A program made the translations under genes and the position numbers. From Natronincola peptidivorans (GTDB lineage: Bacteria > Bacillota > Clostridia > Peptostreptococcales > Natronincolaceae), in contig NZ_FOHU01000003.1 in NCBI RefSeq assembly GCF_900111615.1, positions 1 through 64,000 on the forward strand: 64,000 nucleotides of DNA, in the 5' to 3' direction. Shown here piece by piece: positions 18,629 through 27,211 of the stretch. Below the pieces are notes generated by a model. It saw only the letters and a program-made list of their open reading frames with translations. It ran no database searches and had not been told where the DNA came from. The stretch's first letter is position 1. Each line of letters begins with the position of its first letter.

Positions 18629-19771
18629 TTATTTACTATTTTTCGGTGGCCTTGGTCCGTAATACTGGTAGTAATTACACTGTATCCTTCCGTTATATAG
18701 CTTACGTTTTCTGTCGGCCTTTTTACCAAATAGTTCTTCAAATTGAGGGTGAGAGGTGATAACATAGTGCGACCAGGTGTCTAGCTGATTGAAGACCTTC
18801 CCCATTGTCTTGTAAAGCTTTTCTACTTCCTTTCTCTCCCCTAATCGCTCACCATAAGGTGGATTGGTTATAATACAGCCATATTCAAACCTAGATTTTA
18901 AATCCTTTACATCTAGTTTTTGAAAATGGACCTCCTCCTCTACAAAGGCTTCTTTACTATGGTATCTTGCTAAACTCATTACCTCACCATCTATATCCGA
19001 TCCATAGATCCTCAAAGGTCTATTATAATTAGCTAAATCATGGGTTTCCTTTCTAGCGTCTCTCCAAAGCTCTTTAGAAATTACCTCCCATTCCTCCGAC
19101 ACAAAGCTTCTATTCATTCCCGGAGCTATGTTTTTCCCTATCAACGCTGCTTCTATCGGGATGGTTCCCGAACCGCATAACGGATCTATCAATACTCTGT
19201 CAGGATTCCAATAGCTTAATAAAATCAATGCTGCTGCAAGAGTTTCCTTGAGAGGAGCTTTGTTAGATAAGGTTCTGTAGCCTCTTTTATGTAATCCAGC
19301 ACCACTGGTATCAATGGTTAAAGTGGCTATATCCTTTAATAGGGCTACTTCTATGGTATATTGACCCTTTTCCTCCTTAAACCATGTAGTATTATAATTC
19401 TTTTTTAAGCTTTCCACCACCGCCTTTTTCACAATAGCCTGACAGTCAGGTACACTGGCCAGCTGCGAATTAATTGACTTTCCCTCTACAGGAAAGATTC
19501 CGTCCTGTGGTATCCAATCACTCCAAGGCAGGGCTTTTGTTTTTTCAAATAACGCTTCAAAGCTGGTTGCCTTAAACTCTCCAAGCTTTAAAAGAACTCG
19601 ATCAGCTGTTCTTAACCACAGGTTACACCTACATATCGCCATCTCATCTCCAGTAAATGTAACTCTGCCATTCTCAACCTTAACATCCTCATAACCTAAT
19701 TCCTTTACTTCTCTCGCTACTACTGCCTCTAAGCCAAAGGCTGCTGTAGCAATTAATTCTATTTTTCTCAC
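18629..19771 (-). CDS. THUMP-domain class I rRNA (guanine-N2) methyltransferase
   Basis: RNA methyltransferase of the RlmL/YpsC family, 380 residues, predicted to methylate a guanine N2 in 23S rRNA. The N-terminal ferredoxin-like and THUMP regions (about 1-155) bind RNA. The Rossmann domain has the motif DPLCGSGTIPIEAA and the catalytic NPPY (in IITNPPYGERLGE). The start is GTG 19771 with AGGAGAG five bases upstream. It appears to be a single-gene unit with its own terminator. Exact target position cannot be read from the sequence. Confidence 0.88.
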   Translation of the reverse strand: MRKIELIATAAFGLEAVVAREVKELGYEDVKVENGRVTFTGDEMAICRCNLWLRTADRVLLKLGEFKATSFEALFEKTKALPWSDWIPQDGIFPVEGKSINSQLASVPDCQAIVKKAVVESLKKNYNTTWFKEEKGQYTIEVALLKDIATLTIDTSGAGLHKRGYRTLSNKAPLKETLAAALILLSYWNPDRVLIDPLCGSGTIPIEAALIGKNIAPGMNRSFVSEEWEVISKELWRDARKETHDLANYNRPLRIYGSDIDGEVMSLARYHSKEAFVEEEVHFQKLDVKDLKSRFEYGCIITNPPYGERLGERKEVEKLYKTMGKVFNQLDTWSHYVITSHPQFEELFGKKADRKRKLYNGRIQCNYYQYYGPRPPKNSK

Positions 19772-19802
19772 TTTATCTCTCCTATTCTTTATAAATCATC
19801 CA

Positions 19803-20141
19803 TTACTTTTTCTTTTTTGGATTCATTCCTTCTACCTGTTTGGTAATAACCTTCCACATAATTTGCCCCCATATAAGGCCTGCTGCAGCAAAAATTGCAA
19901 TAGCTAAAAGGGAGTTTATTGTAAAAAAGTTATCCGTGATTTCCCTAAAGGAAAATCCATACTGAAATAAACTGGTTAATATTACAAAAATAATACCTGT
20001 GGAAATTCCCCAGCTTAGTACACCATGCTTCAACACATAGTGTACTTTCCCTTTATTATACAATTCCACTAAATTTCTATTTTTATCCTTCATAACCCGC
20101 TTTTCTGTTTTGTTTGACTTTTGTTTTTTTTCTTGTTTCAA
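19803..20141 (-). CDS. Small two-segment membrane protein, unknown
   Basis: About 112 residues. The N-terminus is very rich in Lys, Gln and Asn, then two hydrophobic segments follow (WGISTGIIFVILTSLFQYGF and LLAIAIFAAAGLIWG, about 45-65 and 80-95), and the end is basic (NPKKKK). I do not recognise the family. TTG 20141 is the best start because GAGGTG lies 6 bases before it; ATG 20147 directly touches that site. It lies 31 bases upstream of the methyltransferase gene and may share its transcript. Confidence 0.6.
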   Translation of the reverse strand: MKQEKKQKSNKTEKRVMKDKNRNLVELYNKGKVHYVLKHGVLSWGISTGIIFVILTSLFQYGFSFREITDNFFTINSLLAIAIFAAAGLIWGQIMWKVITKQVEGMNPKKKK

Positions 20142-20375
20142 GACCATCACCTCTTTGTTATATTTCCTCTTCTTAAGTATTATATCAAAATAATGGATGA
20201 AAGTTAAAAGAAAACAACAGAGGATATTTCCCCTTAGCAACCAAGGTTTTAAGATTTTTTAGAATATTTCAAGAAAAATTGTCGTTTTATGGCAGGGATT
20301 TGGCTTTCTATGTAGTAATATACTTATTAAACGAATTTCTATTTGATATGTAAACATTATATACAAAATACTCCT

Positions 20376-20399
20376 ATTAGAATTGCTATTAGAATTGCT
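20376..20399. repeat. 12-bp tandem duplication
   Basis: ATTAGAATTGCT occurs twice in direct succession upstream of the first HD-GYP gene. No function is evident. Confidence 0.7.
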
Positions 20400-20425
20400 A
20401 TTATCGTTTCATTATTATAAATCCT

Positions 20426-20453
20426 TTGTTAGTGACTTGCCTCAAAGTATAAC
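20426..20453 (+). promoter_or_regulatory. Predicted sigma-A promoter of the first HD-GYP gene
   Basis: TTGTTA, 16-base spacer, TATAAC; start of transcription would be about 25 bases before GTG 20485. Confidence 0.45.
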
Positions 20454-20484
20454 CCGAATAAATCTATAAAAAGGTGGAGTGCTT

Positions 20485-21594
20485 GTGAAAACAATGAAAT
20501 TTTTTCAAACTCAAGAAATAAGTATTATGGATGTAGAAGTTGGGATGATTGTAGCTAGAGAAATTCTCAACAATCGAGGTGTTGTTTTGATCCCTAGAGG
20601 CTTTGTGATTAACGATCCAGAGCATTTTGTTGACATGCTTTCACAGCATAGTGTTTTTACGGTCCTTATACAAAAACCTTCCGAATCTAGCATTGACGAG
20701 GACATTGTTACTGAAGAAGAAACAAGCCCAACAGCCCTAAAGATAGTAAATTTCGTCAAAAATTTTGACAGTAAGCGAGCAAGTTTAAAAAAAGAATTTG
20801 AAAAGATTATCAATGGAGATAATCTCCACGAAGATGATTTGGTCAACAAAATCCAAGAAACCCTTGAGGTTTTTAAAGAGGATATCAATATTTTTCAGTT
20901 AATGCAAAAAATTAAGGATTTAGATGATATCACTTATGCTCATGCCCATAATGTTACCCTTATTGCTTATTCCATTGGAAAATGGTTAGATTTAAAACCA
21001 CAGGATTTAAAGGATTTATCCTTAGCGGCCCTATTAATCGATATTGGGAAAATACAGATACCCACCGTTTTATTAAATAAAAAGGCAAGCCTAACCAATG
21101 ATGAATGGTTAGAGCTGCAAAAGCATGTTGTTTTCAGCTATGATTTAATTAAACACTATGACTTTATTGCTGAAAGAGTGAAGCAAGCTGTTTTATTACA
21201 TCATGAAAAGATTGATGGAAGCGGCTATCCTATGGGAATTACGGGAGATAAAATTCCACTCTTTGCCCGTATTATTTCTATCGCTGATATCTATAGCGCT
21301 TTAACAGCAAAGAGAGCCTATAGAGATAAAAAGACCCCCTTTGAGGCCATCAAAATCATGGAAACCCAATTTATAGGAAAGTTAGACACCAATATCCTAT
21401 ATATGTTTTTAAATCGTATTGGGGATTATTTTGTAGGACAGATGGTTAGATTAAACAATGGAGAAACTGGAGAAATCGTTTTTATTCCAAAAAGAAATAT
21501 CTATAGACCTATCCTAAAGCTGTCTGGGTCAGACACATTGTTAGATTTAAATAGTCCTGAAAATAGTGGTGTAGAAATGGAAGAATTTTATTAA
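20485..21594 (+). CDS. HD-GYP domain protein with degenerate HD motif
   Basis: A 369-residue protein. Residues 1-150 are an N-terminal region with DVEVGMIVARE (a common PilZ-free N-domain of such proteins) and a helical linker. The HD-GYP domain follows. HD-GYP enzymes are usually c-di-GMP phosphodiesterases that need a di- or tri-iron site. Here the HHE..DGSGYP motif is intact, but the name-giving His-Asp is Ile-Asp (LLIDIGK instead of LLHDIGK; ATC codon at 21037-21039), so a metal ligand is missing. It may bind c-di-GMP or act as a partner instead of hydrolysing it. GTG 20485 is preferred over 20479 because AAGGTGG lies 7 bases before it. Confidence 0.88.
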   Translation: MKTMKFFQTQEISIMDVEVGMIVAREILNNRGVVLIPRGFVINDPEHFVDMLSQHSVFTVLIQKPSESSIDEDIVTEEETSPTALKIVNFVKNFDSKRASLKKEFEKIINGDNLHEDDLVNKIQETLEVFKEDINIFQLMQKIKDLDDITYAHAHNVTLIAYSIGKWLDLKPQDLKDLSLAALLIDIGKIQIPTVLLNKKASLTNDEWLELQKHVVFSYDLIKHYDFIAERVKQAVLLHHEKIDGSGYPMGITGDKIPLFARIISIADIYSALTAKRAYRDKKTPFEAIKIMETQFIGKLDTNILYMFLNRIGDYFVGQMVRLNNGETGEIVFIPKRNIYRPILKLSGSDTLLDLNSPENSGVEMEEFY

Positions 21595-21603
21595 AAATGT
21601 ATC

Positions 21604-21639
21604 AAAAAATCCAACTTCATACATGAAGTTGGATTTTTT
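21604..21639 (+). terminator. Intrinsic terminator after the first HD-GYP gene
   Basis: AAAAAATCCAACTTCAT pairs with ATGAAGTTGGATTTTTT (17 bp, 2-base loop) 10 bases after the stop, with further T residues. Confidence 0.9.
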
Positions 21640-21740
21640 ACTTTTTTTAAACTATTTACTAGTTATTCTTTGAATCATATTGTGATTTATGTGTATTGTT
21701 TTGCAAGCTCCCTCGGTTTTTTCTCCTTATTTCTCTTTGT

Positions 21741-21911
21741 TTTTACACAATGCTACAACAAAATACAGATTTTTTGGTGCTATCTGTGTATATGTATATA
21801 CTTTCCATGTGGATAATGTGGGTAATCTTGTTGATAATGTGATTTTAAAAGGTACAAGCATGTGGGTATTATTGTGAATAGAAACCACATTATCCACAGG
21901 TGTTTGTGGAT
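21741..21911. repeat. DnaA-box-like cluster with a 14-bp inverted repeat
   Basis: The 480-base gap between the HD-GYP genes contains no convincing gene. It holds TGTGGATAATGTGG (21808-21821) and its exact reverse complement (21885-21898), 63 bases apart. Each arm contains a perfect DnaA box (TTATCCACA). One-mismatch boxes lie at 21741-21749 and 21817-21825. The right arm also belongs to a second hairpin, ATCCACA/TGTGGAT (21892-21911), followed by T residues, which could be a terminator. Function is unknown: DnaA binding site, RNA structure or chance. Confidence 0.6.
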
Positions 21912-22048
21912 TTTTTACCGCCCCTCTATATCATCCTATTATCAAGGTAAAGGCTTTGGCTATGATGACCATAAGTATAGGTAAGAGCATAATAGTTCTT
22001 GCTAAAAAGCCAATGATTGTTATTAATTAAACACTTGTTTTATGTGGC

Positions 22049-22078
22049 TTGTCTAGTAAAAATATGATATGGTATTAT
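22049..22078 (+). promoter_or_regulatory. Predicted sigma-A promoter of the second HD-GYP gene
   Basis: TTGTCT, 18-base spacer, TATTAT preceded by TGG (extended -10 like), about 40 bases before the TTG start. Confidence 0.5.
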
Positions 22079-22118
22079 TAAAACAAAAACATTATCATAA
22101 TTTAAAGAAGGTGATAAA

Positions 22119-23207
22119 TTGAGAGTAATAGATTTATATCATGCTACAGAAGATCACATATTGGCTTTACCCATCTTTAATGAAAATGGTAAAATTTTAC
22201 TGTCTAATGGCGTTAGTCTAAGACCTTCACTAATAGCAAGGTTGATAGACATGGGCTATAGTAGAGTTTACATAAAAGACGAGTATTCTCAACAAGATAT
22301 TGAGGACATTATTAAACCAGAGGTGCGGCAAAAGGCTATTGGTCATGTTCGAAGGTTGGCCTCTATCGTTAGAGAGGAAGGAAAGAATCCCAATAGTACC
22401 TCCTCAGAGTTTACTAAAGATTTAAACATGGCTAAGGCTACTATTTCCACCATTGTGGATGAAATTTTTGCTAAAAACGATATCGTCCTTGAGCTGCTGG
22501 ATTTAAAAACAGTGGAGGGTTATATATATGAGCATTCTATTAATGTAATGATTCACTCCCTCGTCCTAGGTACTACTTTGGGGTTAAACAAGCAGGATTT
22601 AGATAAACTGGCACTGGCGGCGGCCCTTCATGATATCGGTATGATGTTTGTCCCAGAGGATATTTTAAAAAAGAGAAGTCCTTTGACGGAAAAGGAATTT
22701 AAGGAAATCGAAACCCATGCTGTCAAGGGCTATGAATTTTTAAAAACCAAACAAGATATCAACCCCACCATAAGGATACCCGCTCTACAGCATCATAAGC
22801 GCTATGACAACTCAGGCTATCCTGATACTGTTGATTATAAGGACACCCATTTATTTTCTCGAATCATTGCTGTGGCTGACACCTTTGATGCTATGACCTC
22901 CCACCGTCCATATAGAAAGGCAGAGCCGGTTTCAGAGGTGCTGGAGTATATCATGGGAAGTGGAGGTACTTTATTTCATCCAACCTTAACCAAGGCCTTT
23001 ATCCTCAATATCAATCCTTATCCCGTCAACACCCTAGTGAAGCTTAGTGATGGAAGTATTGGTGTCGTAGTGAAGGTAAACGGCCGATTTTTCTCTAGAC
23101 CTGTTATTCGATTAATTATTGATAAGGATAGAAAGAATACCTCTAATACAGTAGATTTATTAGAAAATAAGACGCTGGTCATTAAAGAAATGATCAGCAG
23201 CATATAA
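22119..23207 (+). CDS. HD-GYP domain protein
   Basis: Predicted cyclic di-GMP phosphodiesterase, 362 residues, with the same layout as the preceding paralogue: an N-terminal region of about 125 residues and a C-terminal HD-GYP domain. Here the metal motif is complete (ALHDIGMMFVP, about residue 172) and the second motif reads HHKRYDNSGYP, with Asn where Gly is usual before SGYP. The start is TTG 22119, with AAGAAGGTGAT close upstream. The pairing of an intact and a degenerate copy side by side suggests duplication and divergence. No GGDEF protein is in this window. Confidence 0.88.
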   Translation: MRVIDLYHATEDHILALPIFNENGKILLSNGVSLRPSLIARLIDMGYSRVYIKDEYSQQDIEDIIKPEVRQKAIGHVRRLASIVREEGKNPNSTSSEFTKDLNMAKATISTIVDEIFAKNDIVLELLDLKTVEGYIYEHSINVMIHSLVLGTTLGLNKQDLDKLALAAALHDIGMMFVPEDILKKRSPLTEKEFKEIETHAVKGYEFLKTKQDINPTIRIPALQHHKRYDNSGYPDTVDYKDTHLFSRIIAVADTFDAMTSHRPYRKAEPVSEVLEYIMGSGGTLFHPTLTKAFILNINPYPVNTLVKLSDGSIGVVVKVNGRFFSRPVIRLIIDKDRKNTSNTVDLLENKTLVIKEMISSI

Positions 23208-23316
23208 ACAGTCTTCCTTCCAAAGATCTAATTGCTGACCTTATTTTGTAAAAAGTTAAAAAAGTTATAACTGATTCAAAGATTAAAATGCATATATTTT
23301 CCTAGCTGTAGAAAAT

Positions 23317-23360
23317 TAGGCTGCAATCGAGAGAAATCCCTTCCTCTCAATTGCAGCCTA
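23317..23360. terminator. Shared bidirectional terminator
   Basis: A 17-bp stem (23317-23333 with 23344-23360, one mismatch) lies between the converging second HD-GYP gene and the first gerC, with modest T runs on both sides. Confidence 0.8.
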
Positions 23361-23363
23361 TCT

Positions 23364-24473
23364 TTATCTAAAGCTGGTAACATTTGTCGTTCCCTCTATA
23401 TGATGATCTATTTGCAGATGATACTCCGTCACCTCTATAGCATTCTCCACCTCTAATCGGGGATATTTCCTATGAAACATCTCTTGTATATCAAAGATAT
23501 CAATCCCCTTCTCTTTATACTTATGAAAAAGCTCATGACAGTTTTTCTTGATGGTATTCTGTACGGATGCATCTATTTTTCTGACAGTTTCTTCATCCAA
23601 TACAATACTGGCTTCTGTCCCTACTATAGAGGTTCTTACATTGATGGTTTGCCTTAGTATGACTTTTCCATCTTCATAAAGAATATCCGATACGGTATTG
23701 CCTTTTAGGATTTGAACCGTTAATAATTTATCCTCACCATGAGGATGAGGAACATCCAGGAATCCCGCCCTTGCTCTATCCACCATAAAGGCGTAAGGCT
23801 TCATCTCCTCTGTTGTTATTTTTTCCACTAATTTATCATTGTGAAAAACTGCTGCCCCATCCTTACGTATTTTGTCCTCTAAAGGATTTTTATCTATTGT
23901 AATTGATGTAATCACCAGAACATTTTTCCCCATTCTCCTTTTCTTTAATACCTCAAATAGCTTTAAATGCTGCATGGTGACCCGTTCAACAGGTCGATCA
24001 AATAAGTCAAATAGATATAAGCCCAAGTATTCATTTTGCTTTATCTCCATATTCAGTAGTTCTACTACATCTCCATAATAAACCGCCACATAGGGCCTTA
24101 AAAGAAAATCCTGGTTTCGATGAAGAGCATCCAAATAGTCTTTGATCCCCTCCTTGGCTGCCCTTTCTGTGAAAATAATAATCTTGTTTTGGGTATAGCT
24201 AAAGGGCTGTGCGCCCATTTCCTCAAATTTACTAATCACATCTAAAAATGACTTGCCGCTCCTTCTATAGAGAATCCGCTGCCCCTGCTCGGCATTTTCC
24301 TGCTGACTGCGGAAGGAGTGAAAGATTTCCTGGGATACTAGGACATTTCCTTCTTCATCTATATCAATGACTAGGGCAATAGGAAACAGCATTCTGTTGA
24401 TATCGTTATAGCTGTAGCAGCTGGTCAATAATAAAGTAATGGCTAGAGATAAGCCAATAAAAAATCTTTTCAT
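23364..24473 (-). CDS. Spore germination lipoprotein, Ger(x)C family (locus 1)
   Basis: C subunit of a germinant receptor, 369 residues. A lipoprotein signal peptide ends at LLLTSC (Cys at about 19), so the protein is lipid-anchored outside the spore inner membrane. The rest has the three-domain GerC pattern with a late Ger(x)C region (KGIDIFDIQEMFHRKYP). Its ATG overlaps the stop of gerA at 24473, so both are probably translated from one mRNA. The receptor would complete with the divergent gerB. Germinant cannot be predicted from sequence. Confidence 0.9.
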   Translation of the reverse strand: MKRFFIGLSLAITLLLTSCYSYNDINRMLFPIALVIDIDEEGNVLVSQEIFHSFRSQQENAEQGQRILYRRSGKSFLDVISKFEEMGAQPFSYTQNKIIIFTERAAKEGIKDYLDALHRNQDFLLRPYVAVYYGDVVELLNMEIKQNEYLGLYLFDLFDRPVERVTMQHLKLFEVLKKRRMGKNVLVITSITIDKNPLEDKIRKDGAAVFHNDKLVEKITTEEMKPYAFMVDRARAGFLDVPHPHGEDKLLTVQILKGNTVSDILYEDGKVILRQTINVRTSIVGTEASIVLDEETVRKIDASVQNTIKKNCHELFHKYKEKGIDIFDIQEMFHRKYPRLEVENAIEVTEYHLQIDHHIEGTTNVTSFR

Positions 24474-25900
24474 TAGGAATCTTCCTTTTTTAAAATATTA
24501 TTGGATATCTTCCTTACATCATACCTTACAATATGATCCTTGAAGCTAAAATCCCTCATGCTTCCCAAGGGATAAAGGTAGGGATAGCCGCAGCTGTCTA
24601 AGCCTGCCAGATGTGAGCATGCAAGAATAAAACCTATAAAAAACCCCGGCAATCCCAGTACTCCAGAAAAAATCAGGATGACATTTGTCCATATACTGGT
24701 GGCTCCATAGAGCTTTGGTACTAAAAATAAGGATATGGCAGATAAAGCCACCACCAGCACTGTGATTTCTGAGGCCATCCCAGAACGGATGGCAGCATCT
24801 CCCAAAATCAAAGCTCCAACAATGCTGATGGCAGGACCGATGGCTTGAGGCAGACGGACCCCTGCTTCCCTTAATAGCTGAAAGAAAAACATCATGATGA
24901 GGATTTCTAAAAAGGTAGGAAAAGGTACCCCTGCCCTCAGCACCGCCAGACGGAAAACAAAAACCGAAGGTATCAGACTGAAATGATAGGTGGTTAAAGC
25001 TAAATACAGTCCAGGTACCAAAAGGGCAATCAGAAATGCTACCCATCGTATCAGACGAAAATAATTTTGAGGATATTTATTGAGGTAATAATCATCCGCC
25101 ATATGAATTTCCTCCATAAAAAAATGGGGAGCAGTGAGAACAAAGGGACTGCTGTCTACTAGAACTACCACCCTTCCCTCCAACACTTTTGATACGGCAA
25201 CATCCGGCTTTTCTGTATAGCCAATGGTATCAAAGGCTGTACCCTTACACTTCAGTTCCTCCTCTATATAATTTGTTTCAATGATATACTTTTGCTGTGC
25301 CGTTTTTAACTTGCTTCGTATATAATTCACCAGCTCCTCCGGTGCTTTTCCTTCTATGTAGGCCATGATGACCCCAGTATTGGTTTCTTCCCCTACAACA
25401 ATCCGCTCCATCTTAAAATCTACATTTCTTATTTTTTTACGGATCAATGCCATGTTATCCATGATGCTTTCAGTAAAGCCCTCCCGAGGTCCCTTTATTA
25501 CCACTTCACTAGGGGGCTCCTCAATAGCCCTAGCCTTCGTATATCGACTTTCAGAGAAAATCATGCCATCGATAAACTCAAACAAAATGAGGGTATCTCC
25601 AGACAAGATATGCATCAGGGCTGCCTCTAGGCTTTTTACATCTCCAATATTATTGTTGGTTAAGATCCTTCCCTTAACCCCCTCTATGTCCTCACTCATT
25701 TCCTCTGCTTCTATCAGGGGTGTTACCACATTTAAACTGACATTCCCACAATCAGCTAAGCTTTCTAAAAAAATGATTTGTATTTTTCCTTTATCTGTAT
25801 CAACCTCTCGAATAATCAAATCATGATTTTTTTTTAATTTTTCTTGAATATATTCAAGTCTATCCTTGTATTTTTTTTGCAGTATCTTTTTTTTGCTCAT
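24473..25900 (-). CDS. Spore germination protein, GerA family (locus 1)
   Basis: A subunit of a germinant receptor. The N-terminal half (about 1-250) is the cytoplasmic GerAA domain with the typical KGPREGFTES segment; the C-terminal half has about five membrane segments, including PFPTFLEILIMMFFFQLLREAGVRLP. A subunits of this family are thought to form oligomeric channels opened by germinant. Length about 475 residues, normal. Start: ATG 25900 (MSKKK), with GGGTGAT upstream; the two earlier candidates (25906, 25909) touch the ribosome site. The gene is divergent from gerB across about 130 bases. Confidence 0.92.
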   Translation of the reverse strand: MSKKKILQKKYKDRLEYIQEKLKKNHDLIIREVDTDKGKIQIIFLESLADCGNVSLNVVTPLIEAEEMSEDIEGVKGRILTNNNIGDVKSLEAALMHILSGDTLILFEFIDGMIFSESRYTKARAIEEPPSEVVIKGPREGFTESIMDNMALIRKKIRNVDFKMERIVVGEETNTGVIMAYIEGKAPEELVNYIRSKLKTAQQKYIIETNYIEEELKCKGTAFDTIGYTEKPDVAVSKVLEGRVVVLVDSSPFVLTAPHFFMEEIHMADDYYLNKYPQNYFRLIRWVAFLIALLVPGLYLALTTYHFSLIPSVFVFRLAVLRAGVPFPTFLEILIMMFFFQLLREAGVRLPQAIGPAISIVGALILGDAAIRSGMASEITVLVVALSAISLFLVPKLYGATSIWTNVILIFSGVLGLPGFFIGFILACSHLAGLDSCGYPYLYPLGSMRDFSFKDHIVRYDVRKISNNILKKEDS

Positions 25901-25966
25901 ACGCATCACCCAGCTTTATTTTCTGTAAAGGAGTGTAGAAATATGTACTATTAATTGAACTACTAA

Positions 25967-25996
25967 GAATATCTTTTTTCCTTTTGGTAGATAATA
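25967..25996 (+). promoter_or_regulatory. Possible sigma-G promoter for the divergent gerB
   Basis: GAATA, 18 bases, GATAATA, close to the forespore sigma-G pattern (GHATR, 17-18, CATWMTA; one mismatch). Forespore expression is expected for receptor genes. I found no equally good element for gerA on the other strand. Confidence 0.4.
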
Positions 25997-26035
25997 GAAA
26001 AATATATAGTACCTTCATGAAGGGGGGTTCCTCCT

Positions 26036-27124
26036 ATGGATCAGTTTAATTCCAGGCATTTTGCCTTTTTTATTGTAGCCACCACCGTAGTTTCCTTAAA
26101 AACCTATCCCACAGTGTATACCATCAACGGTATGCGGGACAGCTGGGTGGCCATGATTATTGCTTCTATATTGATTTTACTTTATATGATTTTCTGTATA
26201 AAGGTTTATCAGAATCATAAAGGCACTGGCTTTTATGAAATCTATACCACCGCCTTGGGAAAGAGCTTGGGGACACTGTTGATTTTTTTGTTTTTGGTAA
26301 CTCTATTTTTTACTTTGGTGGAGAGCGCAGCAGTCCATGCCAATGCCATGCATACCAATATGCTGATTGAAACCCCTATATGGTATTTTTTGCTGTTTTT
26401 TGTAGTACCTACTTTATATACAGTCAGGAGAGGACTGGCACCGGTTGTCATCGTTACTTTGATTGGTATTGTCCTTGTTACCATTTCTGGCATTAACCTA
26501 GCCATACTGACGGTAAAGCATAAGCATGCAGCCTATCTGTTTCCTATTTTTGAAAATGGTATTACTGGAGGCTTTATTTTATCCATACTGCAGATCCTGG
26601 GTCTCTATGGAAGTATTACATTGATTTTTCCCTATTTGACAGAAATAAAAACCACCAAAAAACTGTTAAGGCATAGTATTATAGGGTTGATTTTTGTGAT
26701 ACAGATGCAGCTGGTAACTTTAACAGGTCTGATTCAGACCTTTGGCATTGAAGTGGTGAACGAGATGGTTTATCCCAACCTGTTACAAACCCAGCTGGTA
26801 ACCTATTTCCGTTATCTAGAGGCAGGGGAGCTGTTTGTGATGCTTCAGGTGGTGGGGGGTTGGTATCTTAAATACATCATCACCTTCTATGGCCTTTTAA
26901 TCATTCTGAAAAGTATGGGCTATAAAGGGAATTGGATTCCCTTCTTTATCGCCGCCTTGGTTGGTATTTGTGCTTTTTTTGCAGCCAATAATCTCTTGGT
27001 CTTGTTAAGGCTCTTAAACTATTATACCTACATTGCCTTTATCAATCTTTTTCTCATTCCCTTCTTTGTTTTTGCCTTATTTAGTATCAGACAAAAAAAG
27101 GAGACAAAAAAAGCCAAGAGTTAG
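26036..27124 (+). CDS. Spore germination permease, GerB family (locus 1)
   Basis: B subunit of the receptor, GerAB/ArcD/ProY family, 362 residues with about ten transmembrane helices and an amino-acid-permease fold; in Bacillus GerAB the germinant alanine binds here. The N-terminus FNSRHFAFFIVATTVVSLKTYP is characteristic. AAGGGGGG lies before ATG 26036. Unlike the usual ABC operon it is transcribed away from gerA and gerC. It ends at a strong two-way terminator. Confidence 0.9.
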   Translation: MDQFNSRHFAFFIVATTVVSLKTYPTVYTINGMRDSWVAMIIASILILLYMIFCIKVYQNHKGTGFYEIYTTALGKSLGTLLIFLFLVTLFFTLVESAAVHANAMHTNMLIETPIWYFLLFFVVPTLYTVRRGLAPVVIVTLIGIVLVTISGINLAILTVKHKHAAYLFPIFENGITGGFILSILQILGLYGSITLIFPYLTEIKTTKKLLRHSIIGLIFVIQMQLVTLTGLIQTFGIEVVNEMVYPNLLQTQLVTYFRYLEAGELFVMLQVVGGWYLKYIITFYGLLIILKSMGYKGNWIPFFIAALVGICAFFAANNLLVLLRLLNYYTYIAFINLFLIPFFVFALFSIRQKKETKKAKS

Positions 27125-27160
27125 GTTCTTATTTTAAATCAATGACGGCAACTTCTCCAA

Positions 27161-27206
27161 AAAAAAACTGAAGCCCTAGAAAAAGATCTAGGGCTTCAGT
27201 TTTTTT
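27161..27206. terminator. Bidirectional intrinsic terminator
   Basis: A perfect 20-bp stem with A7 and T7 ends (27161-27180 and 27187-27206) between converging gerB and the symporter gene. Confidence 0.92.
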
Positions 27207-27211
27207 ATTTT

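Noticed and set aside
21689-21877. 62-codon frame between the HD-GYP genes
   Set aside because: No ribosome site and it covers the DnaA-box inverted repeat; the hydrophobic start alone is not enough.
24546-25046. 166-codon frame within gerA of locus 1
   Set aside because: Same-strand shifted frame of a clear GerA gene; the protein is low in hydrophobic order and has no start signal.
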